This document shows, in pieces, positions 35,452 through 48,242 of a DNA stretch of 64,000 nt. The stretch is from NCBI RefSeq assembly GCF_037975245.1, contig NC_092576.1:24200111-24264110 (forward strand), in the 5' to 3' direction. Positions within the stretch are counted from its first letter, which is position 1. Each line of letters begins with the position of its first letter. Under the pieces are notes generated by a model. The model worked only from the letters and a program-made list of their open reading frames with translations. It had not been told where the DNA came from and did not search any database. Made by a program: the position numbers and the translations under genes. Source of the stretch: Apostichopus japonicus. Its lineage: Eukaryota; Echinodermata; Holothuroidea; Aspidochirotida; Stichopodidae.

Positions 35452-35799
35452 CATTTCGTAGCCAATGGCTAATATCCACCACCCCACCTTCTGTATTCTG
35501 TACAGCACTGCCTTTTACTGTGTTGTGGTGGGATTTAATATTGCGACTCATCGTTATACACGTACAGCGCCCTCATCACTGTTCTTTATTTGCTTTAGTG
35601 TAGAACGCTAAGTCGTGCGTTTACATCTTTGATTATATTGGCCTAGAAGTTGGTAATCATGCATAGGCCAGTTACACGCAAATAATGAAATAATAGGTAA
35701 TAGGCATCGGCACGATTGCCAAATGAACTAATCGGTAATCGGTGATAACCGATAACCATATAATCGGTCGAAGACTAGTTACGATCCAGTAGTGTCCGT

Positions 35800-38511
35800 T
35801 TATGCAAGTGCAACTTGAATTCAAGAAGTTAAACTGAACATAACAAGAATCATTCCTTCTTTTAAACTGTATTCATAACTTTGTGTTGTCTATAAACCCT
35901 CCTCTTTTCAAGTTTCCTCCGATCGGTTTGCATGAGAGCTTGTGGGAATACATTAAACAACCAATGTTGGCAATTTGCAAAACTTAAATAATAACCAAAA
36001 CTAAAGGCGCAACGTATCCGTTAACAAGGCGTGTGACCTACTAATAATATGTTGTTCTTTTTCGGAGGATTTCCACAATTGATGATTCGTAGTCACTGAT
36101 GTACACCCACTGACCTACTTAATGTTTGTTTACAAGGTTACTTTGACACGTTCACTGACAATATTTGAGGGATACAATGGACACGTGGCTCGTTGACCTA
36201 TTTCTATGTATTGCTTTAACTGGGTCGAGTCATCTATAATTAATCTAATGAGGTATTTACGGGAGTTCCAGGTGTGTCATTCTTACTATTGACTTGCTTT
36301 AGAAAATACTTTTTTTTTAACCAATCGTCTGTATAATGTAGGCTCTGATTGTTTTTGTACAGAAAACTATTGTAAGAAGCAGAGTGAGCCTACCGTGTGT
36401 ACTAAACCGGTGGTGATGTTATCGGGTAAAAACATGGAATGGATTTGAGGGGTTCTTTAAAAACATACAGATGCATCTCTATGAAGGGGATGGCGAAGGG
36501 AGGGGCGGTGGCGGGAACAGGTAGGGCGTCTAAAGGGTGGATTAGGTTAAACTAAACTTACTGAGGAGCAAACTGAACACGGGGATTTTTTGATAGAACA
36601 TGAATAGTCTAGAAAGAGAATAATCATAGATGTTTATTACATTGTTTTTTTTTTTTTAAATACGACCAAGCAATACTGCCAATGTATATGACTTTTCAGT
36701 GATACAGTTTCGGTGGTTACATTTATTTTTGGAATGACATTGAGAATATGACATGTGCTGAATATATTTTTATATGGTATTTTATTTATGGTATTTACTG
36801 CATAGATTTTCCTCTTTTTCTTTGTAGTATCAGGTGCGGCGGGATTGGCCACTTTAAATGTTTTTAGTAACACGTAATGCACTGTGGAACATATCAACCC
36901 TAAACATAAACGTGAATATGTGAATGTGGAAATGGGAAAATTTGTATGAGGTTGATCTGAGAAAATAATGAATGTGCAAAGGATTAGCGATATATTAAAC
37001 TCTATTCGTTGTGCAACAAATTGGACTCCTGAGTCTTGTCTGAAATAAAGAAGTATATTTAAATATTAGCAAGGTTTACGTTTCTTTGTATAAAACTCAA
37101 ATTATTCTTAGTAGGCATATGTAAAGAAAATAATGGTCATGAATAAACAAAGAAAACACAAGTAACTGATAATCTGGCTAGAGATATTAAGACAAACAAA
37201 GGGGGTGATGATAGGGTAAGGATGGGAGAAGGGTAAACATACAGTGAATAGGGAAACTGCAAAGAACCAAAAGGGTATTGATGGTACGTTGAAAGGGGTC
37301 GCTATGGTGAAAGTGGATTGGTAAATGGATAAACGTAGATTAGTGTCGGGAATGTATTGAGTGAAACCGGTGTTCGAATGACTTATATGAGTGAAGGGTC
37401 GGGCGGGTTGGGGGTCAACAACATGCAATTGTTTAAGACAAAGTAGGGATTTCATGGTCGAGTAATATTAAGTACGGGCATAACATTTGTAATCAACGGG
37501 AATATTTTCATGAATTTGTTCGTATGAATTTTATAATATTTAAAAATATGAAGGTCACGATGTCAGTGCTTTGTTTTTTTATTCGTTAAAATAATAAGTG
37601 AAATAAAGTACAATTTAAATGATTTGCCATGACATTATTTTACAAAATATACAGAAAACCTCGATGTCTTTCTGTTAGAATAAGTTTTACCGCTAGAATT
37701 TATGAGTTGCAAATTTGACTTAATGATGTATATTGTATTACAAAATAAATACTTAAAAAAACTTAGGTACAATTACTTATTTTTCTTTTCGTGTTAATAT
37801 TTAGTTATTAACTTATTTTGATTAACTATTTTGAAATTGCGACAACAAAAACTGTTTTATTGGTTGCTTGTTTGGTATACAGTTCAGTTTTCTTAGAGTA
37901 GTGTAATTTATTTCTTAGGTTTTGAACAATAAATTTATATGGTTTTGCTATTTTTTATTGCCATGATTCACTACTTTTATATTAATAATGTTAAACGTAT
38001 TTGTTAAATAAAATTAGATAATTGAACACATGTTTGGGAGATTTCAATTTCAAAAGAAATATTGATTACTTATAAAACTCAAAAGTCTATTTTAGAATAT
38101 TCATTATACTCACTATAATTAGTAAAATCCAAATACGTTGTGTAAATAACTCTTGTTTGATCCTAATACACATTACTGTCATTCTTAACCAATTTCTGAT
38201 TTAAAGTGTAACGATAATCCAAACAAAGAACGTTTTAAACAACCCCAACCCACCCCTTCAACCCTCTCTACCAAATATTACCTATTAATCCATTGTATTT
38301 CGTTTTATTTATCTTAAAACCATACAGAATTCCTTTCACGATGGCCAAATTTATTCATATAAATCGAATTAAACTAATTAAATCCAATCTTTTGCATTAA
38401 ATTACAACATACTTTACATTCTCTATTGTTAGTTTAATATTGATAACTATTATTAATTAATTCCCTGTTTAACTGTTATGATGACTATAACATCTACACC
38501 GGAATACTTAC
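35800..38511 (-). other. Intron between cassette-2 exons 2 and 1
   Basis: AT-rich. No coding exon supported. An open frame at 37108-37455 on the minus strand is a by-product of a purine-rich stretch on the plus strand. Confidence 0.3.
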
Positions 38512-38723
38512 CTCAACTCCTTCAATCTTGTACACTGTGAGGAGTAAGATAAGATGGCCGCCAACTCTTCATTAGTTAGACTCCTGTCGTAGTAGTCATA
38601 GATCTCCAGCTTCTGGAGAGAACTCAGGATAGAGAGAGAGAGACCAGACTTAAGGATAAGGTTCAGACCAGACTCATCAACTCTAGGAGAGCAGCGCTCT
38701 AGATACACACTGGAGATAGGAAT
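38512..38723 (-). CDS. LRR cassette 2, exon 1 (leucine-rich-repeat exon, phase 0-2)
   Basis: This is a 212-nt exon with acceptor TTATTCTAG before 38723 and donor GAG|GTAAGT after 38512. It encodes IPISSVYLERCSPRVDE, LNLILKSGLSLSILSSLQ and KLEIYDYYDRSLTNEE, and ends CTRLKELR. Leucine spacing (LQKLEIYDY, LKELRFRYY across the junction) fits the ribonuclease-inhibitor-like repeats of NLR proteins. The paralogous exon at 61064-60847 begins IPITSVCL and ends LKDLS with identical phases. The encoded protein is probably an intracellular innate sensor, but no NACHT domain is in the window, so NLR identity is inferred. Confidence 0.68.
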
Positions 38724-41700
38724 CTAGAATAAAAAATAGTGTTACTGATAATAGAGTAGATAGAGATAAATAGATTGTATTTGGTTAGGATAAGGAATAG
38801 AATAGTTATTATAATATTATAAACCATAAAAAAGAACGACATTAAAATAAAGGAAATTAAAGCGATAAGCAAGGAAAATTAGGCTGTGTTAGTTGTAAAA
38901 GGGAATACATATAATATAGGAGGGAAATTAAGAGTTGATTTTAGGGGGAATTGAATACAGACAGAAATAAATGGTTTAGATTGGAGAAAATAGATCGGTT
39001 ATGTAGGATTATAGGATTATTTTTTTATTGTTTAACGATATAATGATTAATTAAAGGCTTATAGCTTGTAAGGTTTAATAAAATAAGAATGCAAGGATAC
39101 AAATGAACAGAGTAAAGCAATCTTAATTTATTAATCAATAGGAAACAAATATCAAAGTCGGGATGCATGAGAAGGTTACACAGATTGGGTAATAAAGAAT
39201 TGAATCTTATGAAGAAAAATATTGATAACATTTATTACTTGTGTTTTTAATTTTGAACTTTCAGAAGTAAAATTCAGAAGTAATTTAAGAAGAACTTTCA
39301 GAAAGAAGAACTTTCAGAAGTAATTTAAAATGTAAGTTGTAGTCACTAATGTAATTGGAATCATGAATAGGAAACCTCAACTTTAACTAATGTGACGGAT
39401 TTATAAAGTTTAAAGATTTTTGGAAGAATTTATGGTTAAATAAATAAGTTGTTACTAATAATTAATATGTAGATGTAGATCAATGTCATGCTTCAAGAGA
39501 GAACGGTTGATGAGGCTTGAGTATAATAATAATACAGGGAATGTAATAACATATTAATTAACAAATTACTTAATTATTGAACCAAATCCTACGATTCAAC
39601 GTGAATTTTAAATATTTCCAGTTAATAAGATTTGTTTAAATGATCTCGTCTATCTCTGTTTAGTTCTCCAACTATTAAAAGCTAATATATTTTATTTAAA
39701 TACCATCACATGGAATTTACCGATTTTACTGAATATCAACTTCATTCCTAAGTTACTGTGTTGAGTGTGACCTAACTTCTAGTGGATTTAAAAAAAAAAT
39801 TGTTTCTTTCTTCCTTTGTGTTTGTAGATATTCCTAATGGGGCAATGTTTATGATTTTAACTTCTAAAACTTATCGCTTTTTTCTAATTCAATAACACCA
39901 TCTAATTTTAAAAATATATTTCTTTAATGTCATGTTATGATTTGAAATACTTCGTATCCTTGAGTGTTTAATCAAATTAAATAATTACTACAGGCTTTTC
40001 AGTTTAATCGGGTTGATTGGGTCTTCATTGTAGTATCTTGCTACTATAGTGAACAGTTAGCGGATAAACCTATATTAACAAACACGAGATACATCAGGTA
40101 ATTACAAGTTGAATGTGAGGATGGCGCCCTTTTAAGCAAACATCTGTTATTGATTGATACAAGTTCAAATTATTGGCGCACTTTCAATTTTTTTTTTTTT
40201 TTTTTAAGTTTTAAACTTGGATGATATGGACATATCTCTGTAGCCTTCAAATGACGTACTACTAAAATTAATAGACAAAATAAAGAGCAAACGAGGTGTA
40301 ACTGTAGGCGGAGGACACAACGTTCGAAATACTGCCAGAAAGACATTAACGAAAGTTTTCCTTTTTAATAAATATATATTTTTTAATCATTTTGTAAGAT
40401 ATTTTGGCTTAAATTAGAATTTGATTGTACAGAAGTTGAAATCTCTATATTGAACAAAACTATATTGCGCATTTAGTGTCAGGTATATTGGCAGGAGTTA
40501 GGTCTTTCAACTTATAATCATTTAATAAATAACATTATTTCAGACAGCCTGCTTGGTAAAATGAAACTCTGAGCTTTTTATATACCTTGCTGTAAATTCA
40601 GACCACGAAGATTGAATAATTTAGCTCCTTACAATGATCAGTGTGGATTGCTACATATTGACTTGTATGGACGCCTAATCGACAGAGTTATGTAAGAAAG
40701 AGTTAGAACAATTTAAGATTTAAGATTTTTGAAAGAAAACAACTTTTCTACAGTTTGTTTATGTTTATTTTCTCAGCTAGAATAAGTAATTATTCGCGAA
40801 ATAAAAGTTATTTTACATCTGCCAGTCGAGAATTTTAGTGACTAGTTTCATGCTATGCTTAAGTATATAAGCTTTAAAGCAAACTCATTGATCCGACTGT
40901 ATTTTATTGCAACTTGTGAATTCCTTGTTATTGGTAAGATATGCTTTAACTGGGGAATTTGTGATAATCAGTCAACAACTAAGACTAATATTTGTTATTA
41001 TTAATGAGTTAGATTTTCCAAGAAAGTCTTCTTTCTTAAGGTATGCCTACTATGGTGATATTTGACTGAATGTTTAAGAATTCTAAGATAACCATAGCCA
41101 ATGTTAGTTTTGCCAATTGCTAATTAGGCTATGGCCTGGTCAATATATCAATTCTAGCCTAGGCCTCTATACCATACCGTCAAATTTTCTCACTGATCAA
41201 TATTACTGTTTTAGCTATTACTATTAGCAGCGGTTTCCTCTCCAAAAAATATTCCAACCTTAAAATCCAGTCAACAGGTCAACTGTAACAAACAACTGCA
41301 TGAAAAAAGCAACATCTGCAACCTCCGCCAACATAACACTAAACCATTCATTGTCAGTGATATATGCACACAGGTATTCGATAGCACGAGTCACCGATTT
41401 CAAATACAGGTGTTTCTTACATCGGTCTAGACATTTTGGCGCCAATAAAAGAAAATCAGCATTGTTGGAGAAACCTAACGTTGTACATGCCCGGTGAAAA
41501 CAGACAGTTTAAAGAAATGATGTCAATTGGGTATATAGTAAGAAAAGAGTCGAGGCTCCCATGAAATTCATCAACCCGATGTTTGAAGACTAATTTGCGT
41601 GTTGTTTCTCATCTACCTTTTTTTCTAAATTTCACTTTGATGCCAATTAAGAAATTAATTATGAGATTATACAGTTTTGCTATCTTGCAAGCCTGAAATT

Positions 41701-42603
41701 AAAAAAGAATTAGAACACATGCGATGTGGAAAATAGAAAACTTCATCTAAATTATTGCAAGAACAAGTACAGTAAGAACAATCGAATCCTAAGAAAATGA
41801 ATTATAGGAATAGTAAAAAGAATCACACTAATTCTCTATTTCAGTCTGGAGCAGCTGGAATGGTGTTTGTAGCTTTATCTCTTACACATTTATACACTGT
41901 TGAACGGAAAATACTTGACTTTAATTTGTTGTAATACATTTATTTATGATAAAATATGTTTGAGCGCGAGCCTACATAGTCTGACGCTTCTAAAAATAAA
42001 CATCAATACTAACATACATGACTTGGTCTGAACCTGATACAAGGGAAGTAAATAACATGTACTCAAGCGGTGGACAACTGTGCCATCACCCAGCAAATTA
42101 GTTTGCCCACCCATTAATTATAAGCATGCATGGGAATCATTCCTATGCATTTTGTCAAGTTACCATAACATATATAGTTAATGTTATCCAACTGTGGCTA
42201 AGGTGTCAGGGCGTTGATTATATACGGAAAGAAGGATTTATGTCCCCTCCCCAACAGTTAAACTCGGAGCAAATGTATGATCCCGTCCGGCTCCATGCCC
42301 ATTAATTGTTAGAAGTTGCATTGAACCAATTAAAAAATTGTGAAAGGCACACTTAAAAATGAGAAATAAAAACAATGAAGGGAATCAATTGAAACAAATT
42401 GAATAGAAGGAATCTGAAAACTTAACAGTGTACGTAGACCAATAATTCACAAGGAAAACAGTCATATGCTACGATAACGGTCGGTCGCAAAACATTGGTA
42501 ACATAGAACTGATTAAAAGGACAATCATGTAGCGAAAATTAACAAACACATACAACAGGAGGATAAACAAGGAGCACCGGGAACTCAACATTGATCCACT
42601 TGT
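38724..42603 (-). other. Region between LRR cassettes (left part)
   Basis: Mostly AT-rich. Contains a short GAACTTTCAGAAGTAATTTAA-type repeat (39254-39329) and a T18 tract near 40190. No exon recognised. If both cassettes belong to one gene, this is intron. Confidence 0.3.
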
Positions 42604-44250
42604 CAGAACAAAAAGTTTAAGCGCCATCATACAAATAAAGATGTATTGTAAGCAAAAGAACATTCACACTAAATCAAAACGAAAGTTCGCGCAAAACGAA
42701 TCAGTGCTCAGAACAAAAGGATAAGCGCCACCATAAAATCGAAGATGTAACGTATCAGGCGCGTATCCAGGGGGGGGGGCGTTGGTGGCGCGCGCCCCCC
42801 GGGTAAGAAAAAGAGGAAAGAAAAAAAGAGAAGAAAAAGATAAAAAAGAGGGGGAAAAAGAGGAGGAGGAGAGGAAGGAAGGTGAAAGAAAAGAAGAAAG
42901 AGAGAAAAAAGGAGAAAAGGAGGGAGAAGAAGATAAACTCCAAGACACCGGGAAGAGAAAGAGGAACAGTGACATAATAACAGCTCTGGTCCATTTTATA
43001 TACACAGGGTAGCCAGTGACGGATCGAGGATTTCGAAAGGGGCGTGCGTCTCGCCCTACCCCTTACACCGACAACTCCATTTTTGACGTTTCCATTTTTC
43101 CTCTCTCACTAATGATCTATATATATATATATATATACTATATATGGTCTATCATAACGCGTGTGTGTGTATATACGCCTTAAACAATTGTAGAATTGTG
43201 CTATGAAACCAACTGTGGCTGGTCTCGAACTCGACCGTGTCGTCGGGGAACATGACGCATTTCGGGAAGGGGGCGACCGCCCGCCCGCCTTCAGCATGTT
43301 TTTTTCACGATATCGCTAGTAATTTCAACATAGAAAATGCTTAGATGCAACTTACAAGGCCTGGGAAGTGTCATTTCCAGCTATCTGGGAGGCATTTTTG
43401 GCCAAAATTTGCTTGTATGCTGCGCGCCAACTCATGGTGGAGCTACGCTTAGATAATTTGCCTACAGGCTTCGCTCCTTCCTTAGGCAAATTCCTCGCTA
43501 CGCGCCTGTTCGAATTTGTAAAGCAAATAGCAGATATCACATCATATCAGTGAGCAATAAAATGGCGTTCCATGATGAACAGCCTCAAAACTGCCCGACT
43601 TGCCCGAAAAAAAATAACCGCGCGCGTTCAACTTGTCAATGTCAATATCATAATAGTAAGCATCGGTCATTACATCGCATGCCATCGTGTACAGTACAGT
43701 CCGTGACAGTTGCGCAGTTGCCCCCCCCCCCCCCGCCTCCTACGCTTATATGTGTAGTGTTCGGTTTCGGAAATATCTGCTATTTTTTCATTTCTTTCAA
43801 CGAAGTTTTATAATAGCCGTTATAAGAAGTTTTAATATTTGTACACCAATAAATTAACTGTGTCTGAATTTTCGAAAATTTCCTGACCAACATTCTTCAT
43901 CACACTTTTGTGATTTGTGACTGGTGACAATCTTCAAAAAGGTTATGGATGGAAAAAAAAAATATTGGGAAATACTTGGTTCTCAGGCAAAAAGTGTACA
44001 TCTGGTTGGTCATTTTCAAGACCGAGAAGTGCCATTTCCGGTGATCTGGGGGGATATCAAAACCAGAAATTTTCTTGTACGCTGCGCGCCAACCGATGGT
44101 GGCGCTCCGCTTAGATAGTAATTCGCGCCCCCGGGTTTAGAAAATCCTAGATACGCCCTTGCGCATATAAGCAAAAGGACATTCACACGAATTCAAAACA
44201 AACGTTCACGCGAAACGAACGAGCGCTTATGAACTAAAAGAACAGATGGC
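42604..44250. repeat. 105-bp tandem repeat interrupted by an inserted element
   Basis: Units start at 42604 and 42709 (CAGAACAAAA..TAAGCGCCA, GATGTA, TAAGCAAAAGAACATTCACAC, CAAAACGAAAGTTCGCGC). The second unit breaks at about 42755 and resumes at about 44162 with ATAAGCAAAAGGACATTCACAC, then a further GAACAGATGGCGC. The array therefore predates the insertion. Confidence 0.75.
42756..44161. mobile_element. 1.4-kb element with CAGGCGCGTATCCAGG-type inverted ends
   Basis: The left end CAGGCGCGTATCCAGG and the inverted right end CAAGGGCGTATCTAGG match at 13 of 16 positions, and the element disrupts a 105-bp tandem unit. The interior holds a purine-rich tract (42800-42965), an (AT)n tract (43113-43143) and two direct copies of AAGTG(T/C)CATTTCC(A/G)G...CTGCGCGCCAAC...GGTGG(A/C)GCT (43365-43450 and 44028-44110). 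ACGTAT left and CGCATAT right may be an imperfect target duplication. No transposase found. The short open frames inside are not gene-like. Confidence 0.6.
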
Positions 44251-44377
44251 GCTGTTTCGGTTATCCTTGACCGTGTTTTGTAACGAAATTTTGTGACATC
44301 ATCTTGTATGCACGACACTTCCTTCCAACAAAGCTGTACCGTGCTTCACAAGGTCAGTGAACAGCCCTTTAAGCAGT

Positions 44378-44593
44378 ATGGAAAATCACGATCTAACCGA
44401 TGCCGTTGAACAGCTGCGCCATGCATCAGCTTTATTCAGTACTGTATTAACCACCCTAGAGCAGTCAGTTGAGGGTGATACTCTTACAAGGCACCACGTT
44501 TATAGTAATACTACCCGATACGGTATATTGCAACATCCAGGTTGGACGAATAATTACTTTTCTGACCTAATTTACCATCTAATATCGGTATAA
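44378..44593 (+). other. Unrecognised open frame, possible first exon
   Basis: ATG at 44378 begins MENHDLTDAVEQLRHASAL then FSTVLTTLEQSVEGD, an amphipathic, protein-like start that could form a helix or coiled coil. It loses character after TTRYG. A weak donor (CCAG|GTTGGA) lies near 44543. It directly follows the 105-bp repeat array. It could be a cellular first exon or a transposon gene start. No family recognised. Confidence 0.27.
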
Positions 44594-45406
44594 CGTACGC
44601 TATCCTTCCCTTCATTATTAAAACTGATTCTGCGCGTATTATTATGGATAGTTTGATACCCGGAGCGCGAGGAAACTGCCATACTGATTCTCATATACAG
44701 GCCTAGTCACCGTGACCAAGTACATATGGGCCTGATGATATGACGCTAAGACAATAAATGTCTATGCAGCAAGGACCGCTTCGACTTGCGCCGTTGCCGT
44801 GTGCTGAAGGCGTTCCTAAAAGTATCTAAGAGTCGCGCTAAGTATATCGACTCTGTTTGTTTTGATTTTGTCCGCTGTTTGTTTTGATTCTGTCGCAATG
44901 TTCACTTTGATTCTGTCACAACGTTCGTTTTGATTTATAGGGAAAACTTTCAAACGTGGGGCGATCTTGCATTTAGTTCGCGCAGTCATGTCGTTCATCG
45001 ACGGCTTAGTGCAGTTTTATTTGGTTGTTTAGTCCTTTGGGTTCATATTTTTCTTATTATTATTATATCGAGCTTTACAGTCGATATATCACTATGTGGA
45101 GATTGTGTTAGCAAATCGTTGTTCTCTTGAGATTCTTATCTATTTTTTTTTTCCGTCTGTACATTTTTTCTTCTCTTTTAGTCTTGTTTCAATATAAAAG
45201 GAAATCAGGTTAGTTGTATCATAATGTCAATTTACTTCATGTTGGTCTGTTTATTTGTTCTTTTCTTGTTTAGAATGTTTAATCTCCATATCTTTTAATC
45301 TATCTGTAATGCACTACATTCTTATGATTGTTCCTTTACATCATTTTTCTTATCTGTTTGTCTCTTGTTTCGTCGTTGTATTTATTGCCCAAATGGCCGC
45401 CCATAC
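44594..45406. other. Intergenic or intron, nothing recognised
   Basis: No supported exon. A short TTTGTTTTGATT(C/T)TGTC repeat occurs at about 44856-44935. Confidence 0.3.
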
Positions 45407-46605
45407 GGATTTTCTGTTAGCGATTGGAAACGACTTGGACAAGTCTCAATTACGCAATCGAAAACAAAACAGCGAAGCATCTGAATCCGCTTTTGAAGAA
45501 CTGCTGTACTTCCCTGTTTGTTTGGTGTGATTCCCCACAGCTTACAGTTCTGGCTTACCAAATAAGAAGACAATGCAACCTTTACCAGATGGTGAACATG
45601 ATACAGAGAGAAACAGAGTCTATCGCAACTGTCAACGCAAAAAAATCCTCGTATCGCATGGGCCTAACGAAACGTTAGGGCCGGTTAGGCTATGCACAAA
45701 CAATGGCAGGGAGTATTAATTAACGTTGAATTTTAAGTTGAGGCTACTATTGTAGGTCTAACCGGTTCCAGTGTCATTCCGCCATAGGGGTACGTACATA
45801 CCGACATGCCTACCGCCATAGGTTTTGATCCTTTCCGCCATGGCGGAAAAGCTGGAAAACTATGGCGGGAAGATATATGTTAGGAATGGATTTTACACAG
45901 GAATGTATCGGTAAAACTTTAATTGATTTGCGTGAAAGGAGAGGTACACGGGTCTTCAAATGTGACAGTTCGCTGCATAGACTGAATTGTAGTTAAAACA
46001 AGATTACATACAGTCTTTAATTCATTGAATAGTTTTAATTGTAAGTCCGTACGTGGTAATACACTGTCTTCTAATATATAATAGTTGGTTGAATAAATCA
46101 AATTAATTAGGTTGATTGTTTATTAAAAAGATTGTGGATTGTGGATTTGTTGTGGATTTTGCGAGACTAGGTAGTGTGAAGCGAAGTGATACATTGCATA
46201 TATACCTACAGTGCACCCATTATAATGTGCTCTTTCCGTCATACAAAAGTGCTTTAAAGTACCGCCATGGGGGAAACATTGCGGAAGTTTTTTCTTGGCG
46301 GAATGTACCGATGGCAGAATGACACGGTCCCCGACTCCCCGGTCTATTCTTTGGTCCAATCTATAGAGAGAAATGCAACTCTGGCCTAGTCCAAGGACTT
46401 CAATAGCAGTATCCAATAATCCAACGCCAGAATAAAGATAAAACATGACATAGGCTCAGCCTAAGCATGTTTTGGACTAGGCCTACGGTAGCTACTAGCT
46501 GTAGTGTAGTATTATGCCTAGCCGATGCCTTTCAAATATACTTTGATCAAATTTACCAATTGAAATCCGACTCTTCAAGTACTCTGGAGTTGTTTCCTTT
46601 TCTGG
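45407..46605. repeat. Dispersed repeat, copy A (interrupted)
   Basis: Matches 62890-63455 in the same orientation: GGAAACGACT..GACAAGTCTCAATTACGCAATC, CCCTGTTTGTTTGG, TCGCAT, CTCTGGCCTAGTCCAAGG, GACATAG.CTCAGCCTAAG and ACTTTGATCAAAT..AATTGAAATCCGAC. The match is split by the 555-bp element at 45771-46325. Short open frames inside are not gene-like. Confidence 0.8.
45771..46325. mobile_element. 555-bp inverted-repeat element inserted in a repeat
   Basis: The left end GTGTCATTCCGCCATAGGGGTAC and the inverted right end GTGTCATTCTGCCATCGGTAC are near identical. CCGCCAT..GG motifs recur inside (45830-45870, 46262). The copy at 62890-63455 lacks this segment and serves as the empty site. Flanks GGTTCCA and GGTCCCC may be a degraded target duplication. 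Confidence 0.7.
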
Positions 46606-46796
46606 AATATTGTGGATAAAATTTTATAACTTGAGAACAGCAAAGTTCAAATGAAATTCAAGGTTTACCAGCTCTAGAATGTGATTCAACATTCCGTCAT
46701 ACATGTGTTATTTTACAGTACAGTAGTTGTACAATAGTTGTGTCACCTAAACTACTGCAGCATTTTACACCACCCATTCTATTCCAAGACATCCTG

Positions 46797-47057
46797 TTAT
46801 TGTAACAATTCCATAATTTCAGGGTAACGCTCATTTACCTGCAAATGCACCTTCAGCTTTAAAGGGTGTGAAGACTCGCGCAAAAGGAAACGACTAATGC
46901 CTGTAATTTGACCTAGTTTCGAATGAGGTGTAACAGAAGTGTTAAACACCATCATCGATCCCAGAAAATACACGCAAAGCTTGCTACCGTCGGTAATTGA
47001 CACTAGTGTACAGTCAGTACATACTGCTGCAGTCAATACCCACAGCACAGTATGCAA
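46797..47057 (-). other. Unrecognised open frame, possible exon
   Basis: Open for about 96 codons and protein-like (CTDCTLVSITDGSKLCVYF, SVTPHSKLGQITGISRFLL, VHLQVNERYPEIMELLQ) before TAA. It could be a terminal coding exon or a transposon fragment. No acceptor could be fixed and no family is recognised. Confidence 0.27.
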
Positions 47058-48242
47058 ACGGTACAGAGATGGACATCTCAGGTCCAGCTAAAGATAACAA
47101 TTAAGGTATCACGTTTCATTACTGTCTGCATTTTGTATCGACACGAACAAAACGTCACTTGCAAGCAACAGAAAGTTAACTTTTACAGATGGCCGCACGC
47201 GGTTTGGGGCGAGTCTTCAATGCCTTTAATATCACAATCTACGTATACAGAAGATTCCATAAAACGTTCAAAATTGCTGCCATGGGTATCTTTTTTGTGA
47301 GCCTGTGTGTAACCTTTTTTTCTAGAGTCATTTGCCAGTGAATATATCTGAATAAGTAATTTGATGATGTTATTGTTTCACTTTTGTTTTAGAAGTCACT
47401 GAGGCTCAAAGCGGCTCCATGATGTAATGATTCAACTATAGTAGAAACCCTCTAGTGAAGATAAAAACAGAGACTGTACTGGATAGATGAGATCAGGACC
47501 TATGAACCTATCAAGCTTCTTTCAGTATCCTACACTTCTTAACGCACATAATGAGGAATGGTAAGGAAGTTTGCTTGTTTGTTGTGACTGCATTTACCAA
47601 TCTGCCTTAATAGTTGGTATTTATTTGATTCATTGCAAAACTCTGAAAGTGAACTTAAAGTACCAATGTTCCAAATATTTGTCTCAAATACTGCACTTTC
47701 TTCTTCCCCCGCCCCCCCCCCCCCCATTCCTTCAAAACCATTATTGGTATTGTATCCTCCCTGCAAATAAGCAAAAAACAAATACCTCCACATGAAGTAA
47801 CTTTTTGTCTCGTAGCCCTACGAATAACGTATGGCAGAAAACAAATTTCCTGGTATAAATGTCCCTTTATTTGTATTTAAATTAACATTTATAACCTGAT
47901 AGTTTGTTGCCTTACATAATGATGAACTCTGTATTGTTTAATCCTCTATGTGATGCCAATTGGTTGAACCCATATAGTAATTGAGGGTAAAATGCAAACA
48001 ATGTGTCCAGAAGATTACTACTACAGCAATCGATTAAAGACAAAGCTAAAGAAATTAATCTTAATGCTTTGTTGTGTGCCTTACAGTAGGTGTGTGTGCT
48101 TTGTTATACTGGAGCCGACTAAGGACGGGGGGGGGGGGGGGGGAATGAAGGAGCAAGCATAGGGAGGAGGCTTAATTTCCTTGTTACGCTTTTTCGATGT
48201 CATGTCATGATGACATGTTTACACTATTAAATACAGACTGTT
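47058..48242. other. Nothing recognised
   Basis: AT-rich with a C-run near 47708-47725 and a G-run at about 48128-48143. Confidence 0.3.

Larger units (their letters stand above)
34251..35790. mobile_element. Possible DNA transposon with ATCGG-rich ends
   Basis: Left block TTAGGGTTCGACTATAATCGG with further ATCGG units runs to 34325. Right block ATCGGTAATCGGTGATAACCG...ATAATCGGTCGAAGACTAG ends near 35785. Read inwards, both start close to TTCGAC(C)..ATAATCGG and lead to GGCATCGGC-like sequence. Arrays of ATCGG recall hAT-type ends. Boundaries and target duplication are unresolved, so this is tentative. Confidence 0.35.

Noticed and set aside
42782-43012. Lysine/glutamate-rich open frame and its serine/phenylalanine-rich antisense
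   Set aside because: Both come from a purine-rich low-complexity tract inside a transposon-like element.
45424-45678. Plus-strand open frame in the dispersed repeat
   Set aside because: The related copy at 62890 does not preserve the frame, so it is non-coding repeat sequence.
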